64,000 nucleotides of DNA from Mordavella massiliensis. GTDB taxonomy: Bacteria > Bacillota > Clostridia > Lachnospirales > Lachnospiraceae. The DNA is taken from NCBI RefSeq assembly GCF_016901695.1, contig NZ_JACJKS010000004.1, positions 146,575-210,574 of the forward strand, written 5' to 3'. Positions 61,164 to 64,000 of this stretch are shown piece by piece. A model generated the notes under the pieces. That model was not told the DNA's origin. It did not search any database and worked only from the letters and a program-made list of their open reading frames with translations. The translations under genes and the position numbers were made by a program. How positions within the stretch are numbered: position 1 is the stretch's first letter; each line of letters begins with the position of its first letter.

Positions 61164-61726
61164 TTGGAAACCTCGTAGTAATGCGGGGTTTTTTCGTGTT
61201 GTATTTCACGGATAACCGCTTCCAATGCACCGAAATCTATAAAATTCACCTGCTTCCCGTATGTTTCTATGAGCGCGCGGTTTTCGGCTGTTTGCTGTTC
61301 AAGGGGCGTTTTTCGCAAGGAGCGGTATAATAGTGCCAGCATAGTGCGATGACTTAAAGAAAGTCTTTGGTAATCTATCCCACCACGAAGATGAAATATT
61401 TTTGCCTGATGAAACAGGTCTGGTGGAAGCTGTTTTTTAAGTGCCGCCCGAATATTCTGTCGGTTTTCCGGTTCATCTGGATCGGACAGCCCTATGGTTA
61501 TGAGAATCACCTTTTGTCCATCCCGGAGGGAGAAACCACGAAAGGTTTTTGTAAGTCCGGGGACGCCACCGGCATACAAGCCGCCCATATAGATGATGGT
61601 GCGCATTCCGGAAAGCTCAGGCGCCTCCCTGTAATCAACTGCCGGGATATTGGTTTGTTCTGACAGTTTTTTTGCATACTGAAGTGTACTTCCGTATCGA
61701 CTGCTGTAAATAATGACTTGATTCAT
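61145..61726 (-). CDS. Flavodoxin-like protein
   Basis: A 193-residue protein with an N-terminal flavodoxin fold: VIIYSSRYGSTLQYAKKL (FMN phosphate-binding loop SSRYGST, residues 8-14), and IYMGGLYAGGVPGLTK. It resembles the HemG/flavodoxin-5 type domain proteins of clostridia. RBS AGAGGAG before ATG 61726. Its last six or so codons and stop lie within the tRNA-Leu gene and its terminator on the other strand, so its 3' end may have been reset. Base composition is lower in GC than the neighbours. Redox partner unknown. Confidence 0.85.
   Translation of the reverse strand: MNQVIIYSSRYGSTLQYAKKLSEQTNIPAVDYREAPELSGMRTIIYMGGLYAGGVPGLTKTFRGFSLRDGQKVILITIGLSDPDEPENRQNIRAALKKQLPPDLFHQAKIFHLRGGIDYQRLSLSHRTMLALLYRSLRKTPLEQQTAENRALIETYGKQVNFIDFGALEAVIREIQHEKTPHYYEVSNAEDGT
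61169..61195 (+). terminator. Terminator after tRNA-Leu
   Basis: AACCTCG pairs with CGGGGTT (one G-T wobble) and is followed by TTTTTT. Confidence 0.7.
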
Positions 61727-61924
61727 TGCCGTTCTCCTCTAAAAATGATTGCTGCCAATCCAAAGATAAAAATATAATTATCTATTTCTGATTATATAGC
61801 GGGCAATATCAGCAGGCCACCCGCTTTTGGTAAAATCGGTGTAAAATGTGTGCCGGACCCTTTAGATATCCCCTGCATGATCCTGCATCGCCGAAGCTGT
61901 TTGACGGCGGAGGACAATGAGACC

Positions 61925-61953
61925 TTGTGCTTCCGTCCGGTGTGTGCTAAAAT
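61925..61953 (+). promoter_or_regulatory. Promoter of the FMN riboswitch transcript
   Basis: TTGTGC (61925-61930), 17-bp spacer, TAAAAT (61948-61953). Confidence 0.55.
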
Positions 61954-61975
61954 AAAATGTGACAAATGAATAAAT

Positions 61976-62091
61976 TCTTCGGGGCAGGGTGTAATTCCCT
62001 ACCGACGGTTATAGTCCGTGACCCACGCAAGTGGCTGATTTGGTGGAATTCCAAAACCGACAGTGACAGTCTGGATGGGAGAAGAAATAAC
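61976..62091 (+). promoter_or_regulatory. FMN riboswitch (RFN element)
   Basis: The conserved RFN blocks are present in order: GGGGCAGGGTGTAATTCCC, TACCGACGG, GTCCGTGACCC, GTGGCTGATTTGGTGGAATT, CCAAAACCGACAGT, and GTCTGGATGGGAGAAGAA. FMN binding would favour the terminator just downstream and shut off the flavin uptake gene. Confidence 0.97.
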
Positions 62092-62104
62092 AGATAGACC
62101 GATC

Positions 62105-62134
62105 ATCTCAGCGCCCCTGCGCTGAGATTTTTTG
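62105..62134 (+). terminator. Riboswitch expression-platform terminator
   Basis: ATCTCAGCG (62105-62113) pairs perfectly with CGCTGAGAT (62120-62128), followed by TTTTTT. Confidence 0.9.
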
Positions 62135-62197
62135 TCTTTATTCTTTCGGAGGATTTACTGCATTTGTACAGATCATTCGAAAGGAGCGTTCTATCCA

Positions 62198-62821
62198 ATG
62201 AGAACAAAAAGCAAAACCTATTACTTTATCGTCACAGCCATGCTCGCGGCTGTCGCCGGCATCCTCATGTCGCTGGAGTTTCCGATCCCGCTGATGCCGC
62301 CATTCTACAAGATCGATTTCAGCGATGTGCCGTCCGTGATCGCCACGTTTCTTCTGGGGCCGGTCTCCGGCATCAGCGTCGAGGTGATCAAGATCCTGAT
62401 CAAACTGATCACTGTGGGGACGAACACTATGTTTGTCGGTGAATTTGCCAACCTTCTGGGGACGGTCCTGTATATCCTGCCGCTGTGGTTCATTTTTCAG
62501 AAGTCCGGCGGGACGAGGAAGGCCGCCATCCTCGCCCTCGGCGTCAGCCTGCCGGTCCGGATCGCCTTTTCCTGCTTCCTGAACGCCTGCATCACCCTGC
62601 CGCTCTATGCGAAGGCCATGGGGCTGTCGCTGGATGAGGTGGTCCGCACAGTGGGGGCGGTCAACCCGCTGATACAGAACCTGCCGCTGTTCCTTGTTCT
62701 TGCCACGATCCCGTTCAATCTCATCAAGCTGTTTTTGAACTATATCACAGGATATCTTCTGTATGACAGAATGAAGGAACTGCAGGTAGTGAAAGGATGG
62801 AGGACGCGGTATGATTCGTAA
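62198..62821 (+). CDS. ribU: Riboflavin ECF transporter S component
   Basis: A 207-residue, six-helix S component that binds riboflavin for an energy-coupling-factor importer. It has MPPFYKIDFSDVPSVIATFLLGP (seen as YKIDFSDVPSVIATFL), ISVEVIKILIKL, and the C-terminal NLIKLFLNYITGYLLY. ATG 62198 has GAAAGGAG upstream; the open frame from 62132 is terminator sequence. Control by the FMN riboswitch supports the assignment. It shares 11 bp with the creatininase-family gene. Confidence 0.95.
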   Translation: MRTKSKTYYFIVTAMLAAVAGILMSLEFPIPLMPPFYKIDFSDVPSVIATFLLGPVSGISVEVIKILIKLITVGTNTMFVGEFANLLGTVLYILPLWFIFQKSGGTRKAAILALGVSLPVRIAFSCFLNACITLPLYAKAMGLSLDEVVRTVGAVNPLIQNLPLFLVLATIPFNLIKLFLNYITGYLLYDRMKELQVVKGWRTRYDS

Positions 62822-63605
62822 ATACATGGAACTGACAAGAGCGCAGATGGAGCAGGTGGACAGGGAGGAGACGATCGTCCTGATCCCGGTGGGGGCGCTG
62901 GAGCAGCACGGCAACCAGGCGCCGCTTGGCACGGATGATATCATTGCCGGGGCCATGGTAGAGTACCTGGGCCGCGCGCTGGAGGAGGCGGGAGAGGGGG
63001 ATTTCCCGATCCTGGCTTTCCCGGTGATCCCGGTGGGACTCAGCACGGAACACAAGAATTTCTGCGGCTCCGTGACCCTGAAGCCGGACACCTACTACCA
63101 TCTGCTGTATGACATCAGTGAGAGCCTGTACCGGCACGGCTTTAAGAAGCTGGCGTTCCTTGTGTGCCACGGGGGGAACGCGCCGGTCATCCAGGTGCTG
63201 AGCCGGGAGCTGCGCAGCGATCTGGGACTGTCTCCCTTCATCCTGTCCGCCGGCGCGTTTGGGCATCCGGACGTGCGCGCGACGGTGTCGGAGGGGAATG
63301 TCTATGACTTCCACGGCGGGGAGATGGAGACGTCCATGGTGATGGCGGTCGATCCCTCCCTCGTAAGGCTGGAGACGGCCGAGGCCGGCATCCCCAGCGC
63401 GTTCGTGGGCAACCAGACGCTCAAAACTGCAGGCAGCGTCACCATCGGGTGGGTGTCGGAAGACTGGAAGACCGCTGACGGGAAGCCCATCGGAATCGGG
63501 GGAGACCCGTCCGGCGCCACGGCGGAAAAAGGGAGGATCATTCTGGAGACAAGCGCCAGGGAGCTTGTCCCGGGACTTTTGGAGATCCGGAAATGGAAGG
63601 CGTAG
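62811..63605 (+). CDS. Creatininase-family amidohydrolase
   Basis: A 264-residue enzyme of the creatininase/ArfB/MftE fold. Metal-binding motifs: VGALEQHG (Glu, His), GTDD, HGGN and FHGGEMETSM. The family includes creatinine amidohydrolase, the mycofactocin peptidase MftE and ArfB, which removes formyl in archaeal riboflavin/F420 synthesis. The 11-bp overlap with ribU and shared FMN riboswitch suggest a flavin-related job (inference). Substrate not determined by sequence. Confidence 0.9.
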   Translation: MIRKYMELTRAQMEQVDREETIVLIPVGALEQHGNQAPLGTDDIIAGAMVEYLGRALEEAGEGDFPILAFPVIPVGLSTEHKNFCGSVTLKPDTYYHLLYDISESLYRHGFKKLAFLVCHGGNAPVIQVLSRELRSDLGLSPFILSAGAFGHPDVRATVSEGNVYDFHGGEMETSMVMAVDPSLVRLETAEAGIPSAFVGNQTLKTAGSVTIGWVSEDWKTADGKPIGIGGDPSGATAEKGRIILETSARELVPGLLEIRKWKA

Positions 63606-63858
63606 GAGATACTGTCATCTCAAAGACATAATTATCTGGCTTTTTCTCCCGGCTTGTGTTATCATATGTAAAAGCATTATGTTTCCGGCATGTCTGATTC
63701 TAACGCAGCATTAGCTGCATCTGTTTTTCTATTACATTCAGGAAAATCTCAATGCTTTTAATTTCCATTATCAGCAGAGAGATTAGCGGATGTGGCTTTA
63801 GCAGGAAGGCGGACAGTGCAGTCTCTTTGCATTCCATTTTCAAAAGGAGGCTGTGCGT

Positions 63859-64000
63859 ATGACAAATGCAAACACGAGCGACGCGTTACCCGTCAACCGG
63901 ACGTTTAAGTCCACCCTGTTTATCATGCTGTTCGAGGACAAGAAGAACCTGCTGGAACTGTATAATGCCATCACAGGGAAACATTACGCGGATCCGGAAC
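63859..64000 (+). CDS. Rpn-family recombination-promoting nuclease, 3' partial
   Basis: Only the first 47 codons are inside the window: MTNANTSDALPVNRTFKSTL, FIMLFEDKKNLLELYNAI and TGKHYADPE. This is the typical start of Rpn/PD-(D/E)XK nuclease (transposase-31-like) proteins of clostridia. AAAGGAGG ribosome site 9 bp before ATG 63859. The 253 bp between it and the creatininase gene hold no gene or clear signal. Related to the broken copy at 40111. Confidence 0.8.
   Translation, partial: MTNANTSDALPVNRTFKSTLFIMLFEDKKNLLELYNAITGKHYADPE

Noticed and set aside
63606..63858. Possible small RNA or promoter in the gap before the Rpn gene
   Set aside because: Candidate -10 and -35 boxes are weak and misplaced and no terminator hairpin with a T-run is visible.

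Overview
The window reads as a chromosomal segment of a GC-rich anaerobic Firmicute, most likely a gut Lachnospiraceae (Clostridia). The pointers are the gene families (Na+-pumping decarboxylase with a free biotin carrier, Bce-type two-component system and transporter, GerA-type spore protein, T-box and FMN riboswitches, an L20-type infC leader, Rpn-family nucleases), strong AGGAGG ribosome sites, and many sigma-A-like promoters with 17-bp spacers. I cannot name the species from sequence alone. No rRNA, CRISPR array, prophage or insertion sequence was seen.

Layout. 1-4.2 kb: a plus-strand operon of a solute-binding/VWA protein (cut at the left edge), an XpaC-like protein, a second solute-binding-like protein and TelA. 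4.2-13.4 kb: a maltodextrin/glycogen locus with a LacI regulator, a fused remnant of a sugar-binding protein and a debranching enzyme, glgP, malQ and two GH13 enzymes. 13.4-16.4 kb: two toxin-antitoxin modules (ToxN/AbiQ-like with an upstream RNA region, and HicAB) flanking a MATE exporter. 16.4-19.2 kb: Dus, a lone prepilin peptidase, a DUF3841 protein and a cytidylate-kinase-like protein. 19.4-25.9 kb: a second MATE protein, then the conserved pyrH-frr-uppS-cdsA-dxr-rseP cluster.

26-31.5 kb: a five-gene biotin-dependent operon that has both an acyl-CoA and a pyruvate/oxaloacetate carboxyltransferase, a biotin carrier and the membrane beta and gamma subunits of a Na+ pump. 31.6-37.4 kb: a SpoIID-like/peptidoglycan-binding protein and carAB with a terminator in its leader. 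37.5-47.6 kb: a Bce-type response regulator and kinase, separated by unrelated genes (HTH protein, broken Rpn gene, GNAT, MBL hydrolase, deacetylase, TcdA, RarA) from a Bce-type ABC transporter that carries a BceR-like box. 47.7-53.5 kb: cupin, Na+:alanine symporter, a tryptophan T-box controlling a three-gene ABC importer, and dUTPase.

53.5-64 kb: a GerA-type protein, DegV, a B3/4-domain protein, a class A beta-lactamase-like protein, a YbaK-type deacylase, an NSS transporter, infC-rpmI-rplT, tRNA-Leu, a flavodoxin-like gene ending inside the tRNA, an FMN riboswitch with ribU and a creatininase-family gene, and the start of an Rpn-family nuclease cut by the right edge.

The most notable points are the transcarboxylase/Na+-pump hybrid operon, the malE/debranching-enzyme deletion scar, the type III toxin-antitoxin layout with a toxin that has lost its stop codon, the split Bce module rejoined by an operator, the FMN-riboswitch-controlled creatininase homologue, and the SBP-VWA/TelA operon.
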